Positions 8,285 through 17,675 of a stretch of DNA of 64,000 nucleotides are shown in pieces (position 1 is the first letter of the stretch; every line of letters starts with the position of its first letter). Source of the DNA: Hyphomicrobiales bacterium. Lineage in GTDB: Bacteria; Pseudomonadota; Alphaproteobacteria; Rhizobiales; Rhizobiaceae. The translations under genes were made by a program, and so were the position numbers. Below the pieces are notes generated by a model. The model saw only the letters and a list, made by a program, of their open reading frames with translations, searched no databases and had not been told where the DNA came from. The DNA lies in contig UBMU01000004.1 in NCBI GenBank assembly GCA_900466605.1, positions 61,294 to 125,293 of the forward strand. Direction: 5' to 3'.

Positions 8285-9034
8285 ATGACACGCATCGCAT
8301 CACATCGCGGCGGAACGCTGGAATTCGGCGACAGCACCCCACAGGGATTTGCCGCAACCGCAGGAATGGCCCTCGAAGAGGTGGAGTTCGACGTTCATCC
8401 GACGGCGGACGGTGCCACTATCGTGCATCACGATGCGACGCTGGATGCCACGACGGACAGCAGCGGGACGATCGCCGAACTGACGCTTGCCGAGATCAAG
8501 GCTGCCACGATCCGCTATGGTGCCGGAGCTCACCCGCTGACGCTGGAAGAGCTCTGCACGCTCTATGCGCGGAGCCATGTCGGCTTCCGCTGCGAAATCA
8601 AGCCCGGCATCGACGGCGTGGCCTATGGGGACTTCGTGCCGCGTGTCGTTTCCATTCTCGATCAGCACGGAATGCTGGATCGGACGGTCTTCTCGTCCTT
8701 CCTCGTTCGCTCGCTCGATGAACTGGCAGTTGCGACTGCCCGCCCGCGGCTCTGGCTCGTCAGCCCTCCGGTGCTGCGGCAACTGGGCGCCGAAACCGTC
8801 ATCGAAGTCGCAAAGGCGCATGGCATCCCAGAGGTTGGCGTGCATATCGATACGGCCGATCTCGCACTCCAGGATCTGTTCGTTTCTTCCGGCATAGATT
8901 TCGGCTGCTGGGCCGCCCATCGCCGCGAGCAGATCGACAAGGCGCTTTCTCTTCAGGTCAAGGTGTTCACCACTGATCGCCCGACGCTGGCGATCGCCCG
9001 GCGCAGCGGATTTCATGGAAAGGGCGCAGCATGA
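8285..9034 (+). CDS. Glycerophosphodiester phosphodiesterase
   Basis: A 249-residue GDPD-family TIM barrel that hydrolyses glycerophosphodiesters to glycerol-3-phosphate and an alcohol. Catalytic motifs are visible: ASHRGG near residue 6, the acidic pair in [13 protein letters not shown] near residue 36, and the HHDATLD histidine near residue 55. No signal peptide is seen, so it acts in the cytoplasm on imported substrate. It lies between the permease and ATPase genes and overlaps the latter by four bases, which ties it to the transporter. The length is normal for bacterial GDPDs. Confidence 0.93.
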   Translation: MTRIASHRGGTLEFGDSTPQGFAATAGMALEEVEFDVHPTADGATIVHHDATLDATTDSSGTIAELTLAEIKAATIRYGAGAHPLTLEELCTLYARSHVGFRCEIKPGIDGVAYGDFVPRVVSILDQHGMLDRTVFSSFLVRSLDELAVATARPRLWLVSPPVLRQLGAETVIEVAKAHGIPEVGVHIDTADLALQDLFVSSGIDFGCWAAHRREQIDKALSLQVKVFTTDRPTLAIARRSGFHGKGAA

Positions 9035-10086
9035 GCAGCATCAGTCTTCGTGACATCCGGAAATCCTATCCCAACGGGCCGCGGATCCTGCATGGTGTTT
9101 CACTCGATATCACGCCAGGCGAGTTCGTGGTCATCGTAGGCCCTTCAGGCTGCGGAAAGTCGACTCTGCTCAGGATGATCGCCGGGCTGGATCAATGCGA
9201 GGAAGGGCTGATCGAGATCGGTGGACGACGTGCCAACGATCTTGCGCCGCAGGATCGCGACATCGCGATGATCTTCCAGAACTATGCGCTCTATCCGCAC
9301 ATGACGGTTCGGGAGAATATCGCCTTCGGCCTCGAATTGCGCGGCATGCGTAAGGCGGAACGCAATGCGCGCGCCGAGGATGTGGCCAGAACGCTGCAGC
9401 TCGAACTCTATCTCGACCGCAAGCCCGCGGCGCTTTCGGGCGGCCAACGGCAGCGGGTCGCCATGGGGCGCGCGATGGCACGCAATGCCTCCATCTTTCT
9501 CATGGACGAGCCGCTTTCCAATCTCGACAATGCGCTGCGCATTACCATGCGCACCGAGATCAAGGAACTGCACCGCACGCTCGGTGCCACGATCATCTAC
9601 GTCACCCACGACCAGACCGAGGCGCTGTCTCTGGCGGACCGGGTTGCCGTGATGAAAGACGGCCATCTGCTGCAGTTCGACCGGCCTGAGGTCATCTATG
9701 ACAGGCCGAAGAACCGCTTCGTCGCCAGCTTCCTCGGCATGCCGCCGATCAATTTCGTCGAGTCCGAGGCCTTGCCGGGCTGGAATGGCCCGCCCGGTCT
9801 GACAATTGGCCTGCGCCCGGATCTCTTGGCGGTACGTGGCGACAATCCGGGCGGCGCTGCTCTGCCGGCGCGGCTGGTGCTCTCCGAGATGACCGGCTCG
9901 GAGATGCTGCTGCATTGCGAAAGCCCGGCTGGACGGCTGACCGTCACGGCGCCGCGGCGGGACCTTCCCGTCGACACCGGCAAGCTGTGGATTTCCTATG
10001 ATCTTGACCGTGCACTGTTTTTCGATAGCCAGAGCGGGGACCGGGTGGAATTATCCAGAGATTTCCGAAAACTCGCAGGGAATTGA
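9031..10086 (+). CDS. ABC transporter ATP-binding protein, UgpC/MalK-like
   Basis: A 351-residue ATPase with Walker [10 protein letters not shown] (about residue 36), Q-loop [11 protein letters not shown], signature [14 protein letters not shown], Walker [12 protein letters not shown] and switch histidine YVTHDQTEA. The C-terminal part is the regulatory OB-like domain of the MalK/UgpC group ([12 protein letters not shown]). It overlaps the phosphodiesterase gene by ATGA, so translation is coupled. It powers the importer made by the two preceding permeases. Confidence 0.95.
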   Translation: MSSISLRDIRKSYPNGPRILHGVSLDITPGEFVVIVGPSGCGKSTLLRMIAGLDQCEEGLIEIGGRRANDLAPQDRDIAMIFQNYALYPHMTVRENIAFGLELRGMRKAERNARAEDVARTLQLELYLDRKPAALSGGQRQRVAMGRAMARNASIFLMDEPLSNLDNALRITMRTEIKELHRTLGATIIYVTHDQTEALSLADRVAVMKDGHLLQFDRPEVIYDRPKNRFVASFLGMPPINFVESEALPGWNGPPGLTIGLRPDLLAVRGDNPGGAALPARLVLSEMTGSEMLLHCESPAGRLTVTAPRRDLPVDTGKLWISYDLDRALFFDSQSGDRVELSRDFRKLAGN

Positions 10087-10099
10087 GGTTGGCGACGAT

Positions 10100-10978
10100 A
10101 TGAACAGGCCGGATGCATCCCTTGCCCTGAGCGACCTGATCAGCCGTCATTCGACACGGCTGACTGACGCCGATACCCGCCTTCTCGACGTCCTCATCCA
10201 GGATCCGATCCGGGCTGCGCTCGAAAACGGCAAGGACGTTTCGTCTCGCGCCGGCGTTCATCCTGCCTCGGCCGTCAGGCTGGCACGGCGACTGGGTTTC
10301 AAAGGGTATCCGGAGTTTCGCAGCTTTCTGCAATCGAGCCTCACCGAAGGCGGCAATGATTTCGAGAGTCCGGCCGCCCGCATGGCGGCACGGCTCGTCA
10401 AGGCCGAAGGCAGCGGCCTGCTGGCCTCAGTGCTGGACAGCGAGATCGCGGCGCTCCAGCAGGCGCGCAACAGCGTTTCCGACGCCGATGTCAGGGCCTT
10501 TTCCGAACGGCTGCGCGACAGCCGCAAGATCTATGTTTTCGGCCGAGGTCATTTCGCGTCGCTGTGTTCGCTGATCGCGCTGCGCCTCAATCGCTCGGGT
10601 TTTGAGGCCATCGATCTCGGTAGCCAGGTGCATCAACTGCCCGAGATCCTGTCGACGGTCTGCGCGGACGATGTCGTCTGGCTTCTCGCGTTCCGTAGAG
10701 CTCCGCCGCTGCTGCAGGAGGTCCGTGACGTCGCCATGCGGGCCGGGGCCACGGTGCTGGCGATCACCGATGTCGGAGGGACCCGCATCGATCCAGCGCC
10801 GGATCACCAGATCCTCGTGTCGCGCGGCGATCCAGGCGAGTCCCAGTCTCTGGTCGTGCCGATGACGATTGCCAATGCCATCATTCTCGATCTCGCATCC
10901 ATCGACAACGGGCGCTCGATCGATGCGCTCAAGGCATTCCGCTCGTTCAGGGCCGCATCCCGGCTGACCATGGGCTGA
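10100..10978 (+). CDS. MurR/RpiR family regulator with SIS domain
   Basis: A 292-residue protein with an N-terminal RpiR-type HTH (about residues 5-80; HPASAVRLARRLGFKGYPEF) and a C-terminal SIS sugar-phosphate-binding domain (IYVFGRGHFASLCSLIALRL near 145-165; VLAITDVG further on). The ATG at 10100 has GAGG upstream; the longer frame is a shadow of the ATPase gene. Thirteen bases separate it from the ATPase gene, so it is encoded within the operon it probably controls. SIS-domain regulators sense phosphosugars; here glycerol-3-phosphate or a related compound is a reasonable guess. Confidence 0.9.
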   Translation: MNRPDASLALSDLISRHSTRLTDADTRLLDVLIQDPIRAALENGKDVSSRAGVHPASAVRLARRLGFKGYPEFRSFLQSSLTEGGNDFESPAARMAARLVKAEGSGLLASVLDSEIAALQQARNSVSDADVRAFSERLRDSRKIYVFGRGHFASLCSLIALRLNRSGFEAIDLGSQVHQLPEILSTVCADDVVWLLAFRRAPPLLQEVRDVAMRAGATVLAITDVGGTRIDPAPDHQILVSRGDPGESQSLVVPMTIANAIILDLASIDNGRSIDALKAFRSFRAASRLTMG

Positions 10979-10984
10979 TTGATC

Positions 10985-11453
10985 ATGAACTTCTGGACGA
11001 CACCGCGGCGCAAGGCACTCGTCATTGCGCACAGAGGCGGGGCCCTGCTGGCCGCGGAAGACAGCGCCGCTGCCTTTCAAGCTGCCGCCGCCATCGGTGC
11101 CGATGCCGTCGAGACGGACGTGCGGCAGACGGTAGACGGACATTTGGTCCGCTTTCACGATGATACCCTGGAGCGGCTTTGCGGCGATCCGCGCGCGGTT
11201 GCCGAGATCGACCTTGCCACGCTTCGGCAAAGAATACCTTCGATCCTGACCCTGCGAGAGGCGTTGTCAGCATCTCGCCCTCTTGGCGTGCTCCTGGACG
11301 TGAAGCTTCTGGATGGTGTCGCGTTGGAGGCCATCCAGCGGTGGCCGATGTCAGCCGCGGATTGTCCTTGGCTTGCGGAGCCTCGTCCTCATTCGCGTCG
11401 CTCGGCGATTGGACAAGATAGTTTGTCAGACCTGTCAGTTGATCGCGAGCTAG
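10985..11453 (+). pseudogene. Second glycerophosphodiester phosphodiesterase, frameshifted and truncated
   Basis: The first ~115 residues are a GDPD start: VIAHRGGALLAAEDSA, the acidic motif AVETDVRQTVDG and FHDDTLERL. After LLDVKLLDGVALEAIQR the frame changes twice: VADVS is readable in a second frame near 11343 and RIVLGLRSLVLIRVARRLD in a third near 11360. Similarity then ends near 11415, about half the usual domain length. Two single-base losses plus loss of the 3' half fit. It directly follows the RpiR gene, so the operon once carried two phosphodiesterases. Confidence 0.75.
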
Positions 11454-11508
11454 ATGACTGCGCAGTCTTCACTCGGGCGGATTCAGACTTTTGCAGCGAG
11501 AAAAGACG

Positions 11509-11601
11509 ATGTCCGAGGACGACAGCAAAAGGAAATTCGAGACGCCCTCCTATGTCATTGGCAAGGCAGGGGTGGCGGGGGACGAGGATTGGGATTTCTA
11601 A
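11509..11601 (+). CDS. Possible 30-residue acidic micro-ORF
   Basis: An ATG frame giving a short polar peptide (start MSEDDSKRKFETPSYV, end AGDEDWDF) just after the broken phosphodiesterase gene. The residue mix looks more protein-like than the surrounding frames, and the end is strongly acidic. The ribosome-binding site is weak (GAGAAAAG). I do not recognise it; it may be the tail of a lost gene. Confidence 0.2.
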   Translation: MSEDDSKRKFETPSYVIGKAGVAGDEDWDF

Positions 11602-12062
11602 GCCTCTGACGTCTCAAGGTTCGGGTGAGACCGACGCGACCCACCAGCGGGGTGGTAGGTTCGACCCCGATCAAGACCGCGAAGCGCCTGAGTTCCTTCC
11701 TTTCCGACGGATGCACTTCGTACAATTGCGACCGAGATGGGAGCCCTGTCAGTTAAAATAGATCGAGTGTGAGGTCGTCCCTCCAAAATGTCGTGATGAA
11801 AGATCGTGTTTGGATATGCTCATTCCGTTTCTCTCTAGCACCAGTGCCGAGGGCGAGCGGAAATAGGGACTTGCCCTTAAGAAGGCATGTGTGGTGGGCA
11901 ACGACTCGTGGCTGTGGCGCGGCAATTCAGATAATAGCATGAATGATATATAAACGGATCAATTGGAGAGAAAAGATACGTATTTATGTCTTTTGTTGTT
12001 GACGAAGCTCAAAATTTGAGACAGCTTGCCCTACTCCACAAAGAACGGACGGGGTAGGTAGG
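11602..12062. other. Intergenic region upstream of hipBA
   Basis: About 460 bases with no recognised gene, becoming AT-rich from about 11930 to 12000 as expected for a promoter. The inverted repeat CTCAAA-A-TTTGAG at 12008-12020 lies 42 bases before the hipB start and is a candidate HipB operator. The part near 11640-11700 looks like coding debris with no family match. Confidence 0.4.
12008..12020. promoter_or_regulatory. Candidate HipB autoregulatory operator
   Basis: Inverted repeat with 6-bp arms (CTCAAA, TTTGAG) around one central base, 42 bases before hipB. HipB-type antitoxins repress their own operon through inverted repeats in this position. The sequence differs from the E. coli TATCC-N8-GGATA operator, so the assignment rests on position and symmetry. 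Confidence 0.4.
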
Positions 12063-12377
12063 ATGGCACAGGCTGAGTCAGAATCCTTGCTGGAAATCGG
12101 GCAGTTGCTGAAGGCTACGCGTAAAGGCCGGCAACTGACACAGGAGCAGGTTGCCGACATGGCGGGTATATCGCGTCCTCGCTATCGTGAGATAGAAGCC
12201 GGAAGCAGTGCCGCGCGCACGACAACCCTGATCAACATCGCCCGCGCTCTTGGGCTTGAATTGATGCTCGTACCGCAGGCGATGGTTCCGGCCGTCGGCG
12301 CGCTGCTGCGGCCGCAGGATGATATCGACGATCTCCCGGCATTCATCGCTCATCCGGACGAGGATGAGAATGTCTGA
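12063..12377 (+). CDS. hipB: HipB-like antitoxin, XRE family
   Basis: A 104-residue DNA-binding protein with a Cro/C1-type HTH at about residues 10-65 (GQLLKATRKGRQLTQEQVAD, then GISRPRYREIEAG). The tail is acidic (HPDEDENV). The stop lies inside the start of hipA (8-base overlap), the usual arrangement of type II toxin-antitoxin pairs. It should neutralise HipA and repress the operon. Confidence 0.88.
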   Translation: MAQAESESLLEIGQLLKATRKGRQLTQEQVADMAGISRPRYREIEAGSSAARTTTLINIARALGLELMLVPQAMVPAVGALLRPQDDIDDLPAFIAHPDEDENV

Positions 12378-13623
12378 AGCTTCCTCTGACCCGAGATCCA
12401 TCTCGTCGCTTGATGTGCTGCTGAACGATTTCAAGGTCGGTACGATCGTTCGGACGCCTAGTGATTTCAACGCCTTCAGCTTCGAGGAGAGCTATCGCGC
12501 AACCGGAGGCTTTCCGGTGCTTAGCCTGTCTTTTCGCGCAGCCACTGGCGGATTGCGTAAGGACCCTAAACCCGTTGCCCGTGCTTTGCCGGCGTTCTTT
12601 GCCAATCTTCTCCCAGAGGACAAATTGCGCGAGGCAATGGAAAAGCATCACGCCGGTAGCGTTCGCGCCGGGAACGATTTCGATCTGCTTATCGCACTCG
12701 GGTCGGACCTGCCGGGCGCCGTCCGCGTCGTGCCGAGCGACGGAACGGTGGCGCATCTCGACGATATGCCCGTTCCAAAGCCGAAAGCCCGGTTTTCGCT
12801 CGCCGGTGTGCAGATGAAGCTCTCGGTTATCAAGAACACGGGCAAGGGCGGCGGCCTGACATTGCCGCTTGGCGACGAGCAGGGTTCGTATATCGCCAAG
12901 TTTCCGTCGACCTCATTTCCTGGCGTGTCGGAAAACGAATATGCCAATCTTGCTTTGGCAGAAGCCATCGGCATGGAGGTGCCGGAACGGGAACTTGTCG
13001 AGCAATCGGAGTTCGAAGGAATTCCAAAAGAGTTCGAGACGCTGTCGGACGGCAAAGTCCTGCTCGTCAAACGCTTTGATCGTGGTCTTGGTGGCCAGCG
13101 GATCCATATCGAGGATTTCGCGCAGGTGTTCGGCGTCTATCCTTCCCGGAAATATGAAGGTGCTGCCTATCATGATATCGCTGCGGCCTTGAACGTTGCC
13201 GTATCTTCCGCCGCCACACTCGACTTCGTCCGCCGGCTGGCTCTGGCTGCGTTGACCGGCAATGGTGACATGCACCTGAAGAACTGGTCGTTGATCTATC
13301 GCGAGGCAGGCGACAAACCGCAACTCGCGCCCGTCTACGACGTGCTATCGACAATCCCCTATATCCCGGCGGATGCCATGGCTCTATCGCTCGCCGGCGA
13401 GCGCCCCTTCAAGGCGTTGAATGTCCAGCGATGGAAAGCCTTCGCCAACCGTGCACGACTGCCGGAAGCCGCAGTTCTCAGGTCAGTGGTCGACACGATC
13501 GAACGAGTGAACGATTGCTGGTGGTCGCTGCCGGAACGCGAGGTCGTTCCGGCAAAAGTTCTCGAGCGTATCGATGCTCATGTACGGCTGATGGCACCGA
13601 TCCTCCGCACGTGTGCGAACTGA
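12370..13623 (+). CDS. hipA: HipA-like serine/threonine kinase toxin
   Basis: A 417-residue HipA-family kinase, of normal length. The HipA N-terminal domain is followed by the kinase core with FSLAGVQMKLSV (about residue 140), YIAKFPS, the catalytic loop GNGDMHLKNWSL (about residue 298) and the metal motif YDVLSTIPY. E. coli HipA phosphorylates glutamyl-tRNA synthetase and causes persistence; the target here is unknown. The ATG at 12370 overlaps hipB; longer upstream extensions are hipB shadow. All kinase motifs are present, so the toxin is probably active. Confidence 0.9.
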   Translation: MSEASSDPRSISSLDVLLNDFKVGTIVRTPSDFNAFSFEESYRATGGFPVLSLSFRAATGGLRKDPKPVARALPAFFANLLPEDKLREAMEKHHAGSVRAGNDFDLLIALGSDLPGAVRVVPSDGTVAHLDDMPVPKPKARFSLAGVQMKLSVIKNTGKGGGLTLPLGDEQGSYIAKFPSTSFPGVSENEYANLALAEAIGMEVPERELVEQSEFEGIPKEFETLSDGKVLLVKRFDRGLGGQRIHIEDFAQVFGVYPSRKYEGAAYHDIAAALNVAVSSAATLDFVRRLALAALTGNGDMHLKNWSLIYREAGDKPQLAPVYDVLSTIPYIPADAMALSLAGERPFKALNVQRWKAFANRARLPEAAVLRSVVDTIERVNDCWWSLPEREVVPAKVLERIDAHVRLMAPILRTCAN

Positions 13624-13949
13624 GGAACTGGCGCCGCGGTGACAAAACGCTGTCATAGCCTGCCCGCCAGTTTTCCTGGCGTATCTTCACGCGTTGCCAG
13701 AGAGCATCGTTTATCATCCGGAGAGCGACGGCACCTCCTGGACTATGTGCATCTCTGCAGCATTCGTGCCTCAGTCTTCACAGTCGCTATCTTCGGCGGC
13801 CGTCCAGGCGAGCAACTTCGCAGCTTTCTTATGTCTGAAGTAAACCAAGGCGCGGAGGCGTCCGGCATGCGAATGGCCGAAGATCTCATCGGACGCGGGG
13901 AAAAGAATTCCTGGAACGAGGCATCCTAGAGGCTTCCGGCACTAGCGCT

Positions 13950-13991
13950 CCTGTAACCTGACGACTGCGATGGCGGCCGTCAGGTTACAGG
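13950..13991. terminator. Perfect 14-bp hairpin between convergent genes
   Basis: CCTGTAACCTGACG at 13950-13963 pairs perfectly with its complement at 13978-13991 across a 14-base loop. It lies between the ends of hipA and the convergent LacI gene, where a bidirectional terminator is expected. There is no T-run, so a relict mobile-element end or recombination site is an alternative. The rest of the ~490-base gap (13624-14111) shows no gene I can support. Confidence 0.45.
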
Positions 13992-14111
13992 CAGTCCATC
14001 AGACCCTTGCTTGCCTTCAGAGCGTTTAGCCCGTTATGCGGCTTGGACTGTTAGGCGAGGCCTTCTCACTGGTCGTCAATCGAACTCCTCGGACACATTA
14101 CGAGGAGGCGA

Positions 14112-15134
14112 TTAGGTGCTTGAACGACCCTGGACGCGAGGTTCAATCAAAATATGCGATGCGGTCTTGCGGCCGCCTATCCTCTCAAGAAGAGTTGCCG
14201 CCGCGGTTGCTCCAAGCTGAGCAGCATTTTGATCAATGCTCGTAAGCCCCACAAGGGGCAGGGCAGCCATCGGCGAGTTATCGTAACCGATGATTGCCAG
14301 ATCTTCGGGGACCCTAATCCCTTGAGTTCTTGCTGCATTGATCAATGGCACTGCATCTAGGTCCGACCACACAAAGACCGCACGAGGGCGGTTTTTGTCA
14401 CGGAGAAAATTGTTGATTGCCAATTCGCGGTCTGCAGAAACGGGCGGCAGTCGGACGATTTGGGCCCTGAGGCCGGCCAATCTCATTGCCTCCAAGTAGC
14501 CTGCCTCTCTTTGAAGAGCGACTACGGTTGCGGGGGAATCTCTCAGTTCATACCCCATCATCGCAATGTCTTCGTAGCCGCGACTGACTGCCAGTTCGAC
14601 AGCCAGTGATGCCCCTTTGTGGTCGTCTGAGTTTACAGTGTCATAGGTCACGGCGTGGTCTTCGTGGTGAGCGATGACGGTGATTGGAATCTGACGCGCA
14701 TATCGCTCAAGTAGTTTCCCCGAAATCCGTGGCGCGATGATGAGCACGCCGTCCATGTGGTTGTCGATCATGGATTCGATCATCGACGCCTCGATCGGAC
14801 TTGCCGAGCGTCCAATCCCAATGAGCGATTTGTACCCACTGTCCGAAAGGGCGTTATTGGCCGATTCAATGATGCCGGCCAAGAATGGGTTCGCGAGTTC
14901 GATAACAAGGATTCCGATTGTATAGGTGCTCCCTCGCATGCCGCGCGCGGCAATTGACGGGCGGTAGTTGAGCTTCTCGATCGATGCTTCGACTTTACTC
15001 CGGAGTGCTCCGCTCACCCCGTACGCGTTTCGGAGAACTTTCGAAACCGCCGCGACGGACACACCTGCATCTGAAGCGACATGCCGGATGGTGATCCGGT
15101 CATTCGCTGCAGTAACTGCATGTTTTTTCGTCAT
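14112..15134 (-). CDS. LacI family transcriptional regulator
   Basis: A 340-residue LacI/GalR regulator. The HTH is near residues 13-60 (TIRHVASDAGVSVAAVSKVL, then NYRPSIAARGMR) and the ligand domain runs to the end (YTIGILVIELANPFLAGII; LAIIGYDNSPMAALPLVGLT). The ATG at 15132-15134 puts the HTH at the usual distance from the start. It is divergent from the rhamnosidase gene and is its likely regulator, sensing rhamnose or a rhamnoside. I saw no clean operator in the 132-base gap. Confidence 0.9.
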   Translation of the reverse strand: MTKKHAVTAANDRITIRHVASDAGVSVAAVSKVLRNAYGVSGALRSKVEASIEKLNYRPSIAARGMRGSTYTIGILVIELANPFLAGIIESANNALSDSGYKSLIGIGRSASPIEASMIESMIDNHMDGVLIIAPRISGKLLERYARQIPITVIAHHEDHAVTYDTVNSDDHKGASLAVELAVSRGYEDIAMMGYELRDSPATVVALQREAGYLEAMRLAGLRAQIVRLPPVSADRELAINNFLRDKNRPRAVFVWSDLDAVPLINAARTQGIRVPEDLAIIGYDNSPMAALPLVGLTSIDQNAAQLGATAAATLLERIGGRKTASHILIEPRVQGRSST

Positions 15135-15266
15135 AAATTCTATCACTCTTCGATTTTTGGGAATTATAGGCATAAAACCCTTGCGCGGCAATGCGGTTTG
15201 TAGAATGATACACATAGAACGTTACACATTTATGCTGCCGGAGGATTTGGCGGCTAGGGAGGCTTC

Positions 15267-17606
15267 GTGGATAGGATTGCGTCGACCGGCGGGAAAGCCG
15301 TGGCCGCCAGTGGTATTGTTGACACGGGATTTCAGTTCTGTGCGGAGATGATTGCGCCTGAAGCCGACAGGGGTCAGGGGGCCTCCGGAGCCTTCGTTGG
15401 GCGTGCATTTGAAATGGAAAGTGTGCCGTCGTCCGTCACGCTGCGCATCTCCGCTCTGGGGCTTTATCGCGCCTTCATTAACGGACGCCGGGTGGGGGAT
15501 GACCTTCTGACCCCCGGCTGGACATGCTATGATGACCGCATTGCCTACCAATCTTACGACGTGGCCGATCTCCTGGTGGTCGGCACAAACCTGATCGAAA
15601 TCTGGTTGGGCGACGGTTGGTACCGCAGTCAGCTGATGTGGGCTTCAAACCCGGTCTTCAACTGCTGGGGCGATCGCACGGCCGCGATTGCCGAGCTTGA
15701 TGTTGCCGGAACTACGCTCATTCAAACCGACGCGCGCTGGAAAAGTGGCTTTACGCCCATCACGCGAAATGGAATTTACTACGGCGAAGATTACGATGCT
15801 CGCATCCGGCCCGAACTCAGTCAGGGAGTTGAGGTGCTGGACTTCGACAAGGGGCTGCTGGTTCCCCATGAGACTGGCGCCGTAAAGGAACTCGCTGAAC
15901 GTCAGCCCATTGAGAGCTGGACGGAAGCGAATGGCTGCAAAGTTTATGATTTTGGCCAGAATGCTGGAGCTTACATTCGGCTTCGCCTGAAAGGCGACGC
16001 CGGCGCCACCGTTCGGGTCGAACATTCCGAGGTGCTCGGGCCCGATCGCTTTTTCGACAACCGCAACTATCGCAGCGCGCGTGCCGAACTTATCTACACG
16101 CTGGCAGGAGAAGGCGAGGAAGTCTATGCTCCAATCTTTTCCTTCATGGGCTTCCGATACGCGCGCGTCACGATCACGGGACGGGCGGAGCTGATCAGCA
16201 TCGCCATGGTGCCGATCTCCTCGGTACCGGTGGCCGCCGGCGGGTTCACATCGGGAGTCGCCGCCGTAAACAAGCTCGTCGAGAATACCATCTGGTCGCA
16301 GCGGTCGAACTTCATCGAGATCCCGACGGATTGCCCGCAGCGTGATGAGCGGCTTGGTTGGACAGGTGACGCGCAGGTCTTTGCCGGAACCGCATGCTGG
16401 CTGGCAGACAGCGGTTCGTTCTTGAAGAAATACCTTCGTGACGTCATGCACGACCAGCGCGCCGATGGTGCGGTTCCACATTTTTCTCCCGACCCGACCC
16501 GGCTTCATCCAATCGATGGACGCGGCGATTGGGCAGGCTCCACTGGTTGGGGCGATGCGATCGTCATCATCCCGTGGCAACTTTATCTTCATTACGGTGA
16601 CGTTTCGGTTCTGGAAGAATGCTTCCCGGCCATGCTGCGCTGGCTGGATTACCTCTGGGGCATCTCGGGCGGCCCAATCGTCCGTCCACCTGCGGTATGG
16701 GGAGATCACGGCTTCACCTTCGGCGACTGGCTGCAGCCGGTCGGAGATAACCGAAAGCCCCGCCCGACGGTTGCCGACGATTGCGCCGCAACGCTCTATC
16801 ACTTCATTTCGACCGAGCTGACAGCAAAGATCGCAGGCATCCTCGGCAAGAAGTCCGAGGCCACTCTTCTCAATAGCCGCGCCCAGGAGATCAGGACGGC
16901 ATTCAAGAACGAGTTTTTCTCGCCATCTGGGCGCATCGCCCACAACGACCAGACCTCGTGGGCTCTCGCATTTCTCTACGGCCTCGTTCCGGCTGAATAC
17001 GAGGAGGCGGGACGCGCTTATTTCCGACGAGTCTCGGAAGAGACCGACGGAGTTATCGGAACCGGCTTCATAGGCACACCGGCTCTGCTGCCAGCGCTTA
17101 CCCGGCTCGGAATGCTGGATCTGGCGGAAAAGATGTTCCTCAACCGCAAGGTACCCGGCTGGCTATATCAGGTCGAGCGCGGCGCGACGTCCATCTGGGA
17201 GCGCTGGGACGCGCTTGCGGAAGACGGGACGATCTACGACCCCGATATGAACAGCTATAACCACTACGCCTATGGCGCTGTCTGCCAGTGGCTGTTCGAG
17301 GATGTCGCCGGCATCAAGCCGCTGGAAGACAAGCCTGGCTTTGAAGAGATTGCCTTCGATCCGGCGATTCTGCCGGCGCTTTCTCCGGTCTCGGCATGGC
17401 ACGATACGAGCTTCGGGCGCATCGAGGCCGGATGGTCGGTGGAAGCAGGCAAGGTCACCTGCCGCCTTTCCTTGCCAGAAGGCGTGACCGCGCGCTTGAA
17501 GGGCAGCGATGGCCGCAAGCAGTTGACAGCAGACGGTAAGGTGATCGAACCCGCACAAGAGCTTAAGCTCGGTCAGGGAGAGCATACGATCACGTTTACC
17601 ATTTGA
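15267..17606 (+). CDS. Alpha-L-rhamnosidase, GH78
   Basis: A 779-residue enzyme that releases L-rhamnose from rhamnosides and plant glycosides. It has an N-terminal beta-sandwich (ALGLYRAFINGRRVGDDLL and WTCYDDRIAYQSYDV, about residues 60-100), then the (alpha/alpha)6 catalytic domain with the GH78 motif IPTDCPQRDERLGWTGD near residue 350, whose acidic residues include the general acid. A C-terminal beta domain closes it. The GTG at 15267 was chosen because AGGGAGG ends four bases before it. No signal peptide is seen, so it acts on imported rhamnosides. A sugar ABC importer follows directly. Confidence 0.93.
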   Translation: MDRIASTGGKAVAASGIVDTGFQFCAEMIAPEADRGQGASGAFVGRAFEMESVPSSVTLRISALGLYRAFINGRRVGDDLLTPGWTCYDDRIAYQSYDVADLLVVGTNLIEIWLGDGWYRSQLMWASNPVFNCWGDRTAAIAELDVAGTTLIQTDARWKSGFTPITRNGIYYGEDYDARIRPELSQGVEVLDFDKGLLVPHETGAVKELAERQPIESWTEANGCKVYDFGQNAGAYIRLRLKGDAGATVRVEHSEVLGPDRFFDNRNYRSARAELIYTLAGEGEEVYAPIFSFMGFRYARVTITGRAELISIAMVPISSVPVAAGGFTSGVAAVNKLVENTIWSQRSNFIEIPTDCPQRDERLGWTGDAQVFAGTACWLADSGSFLKKYLRDVMHDQRADGAVPHFSPDPTRLHPIDGRGDWAGSTGWGDAIVIIPWQLYLHYGDVSVLEECFPAMLRWLDYLWGISGGPIVRPPAVWGDHGFTFGDWLQPVGDNRKPRPTVADDCAATLYHFISTELTAKIAGILGKKSEATLLNSRAQEIRTAFKNEFFSPSGRIAHNDQTSWALAFLYGLVPAEYEEAGRAYFRRVSEETDGVIGTGFIGTPALLPALTRLGMLDLAEKMFLNRKVPGWLYQVERGATSIWERWDALAEDGTIYDPDMNSYNHYAYGAVCQWLFEDVAGIKPLEDKPGFEEIAFDPAILPALSPVSAWHDTSFGRIEAGWSVEAGKVTCRLSLPEGVTARLKGSDGRKQLTADGKVIEPAQELKLGQGEHTITFTI

Positions 17607-17613
17607 CAGGCAG

Positions 17614-17633
17614 CCTGCGGACAAGTCCGCAGG
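17614..17633 (+). other. Intercistronic hairpin before the binding-protein gene
   Basis: CCTGCGGAC at 17614-17622 and its complement at 17625-17633 form a tight GC-rich stem eight bases after the rhamnosidase stop. With no T-run it is more likely an attenuator or RNA-stability element than a full terminator, since the importer genes continue downstream. Confidence 0.5.
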
Positions 17634-17675
17634 CGCGCAGCCCATCATTCCGGTCTTCAAGAGGAGGAAACGACT

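Noticed and set aside
11637..11672. GGTTCGA motif resembling a tRNA T-loop
   Set aside because: The flanking bases do not form a T-stem, and no acceptor or anticodon arms can be folded around it.
13639..13929. Plus-strand frame after hipA
   Set aside because: Composition is Arg/Ser-rich and typical of a chance frame; no initiation signal or family.
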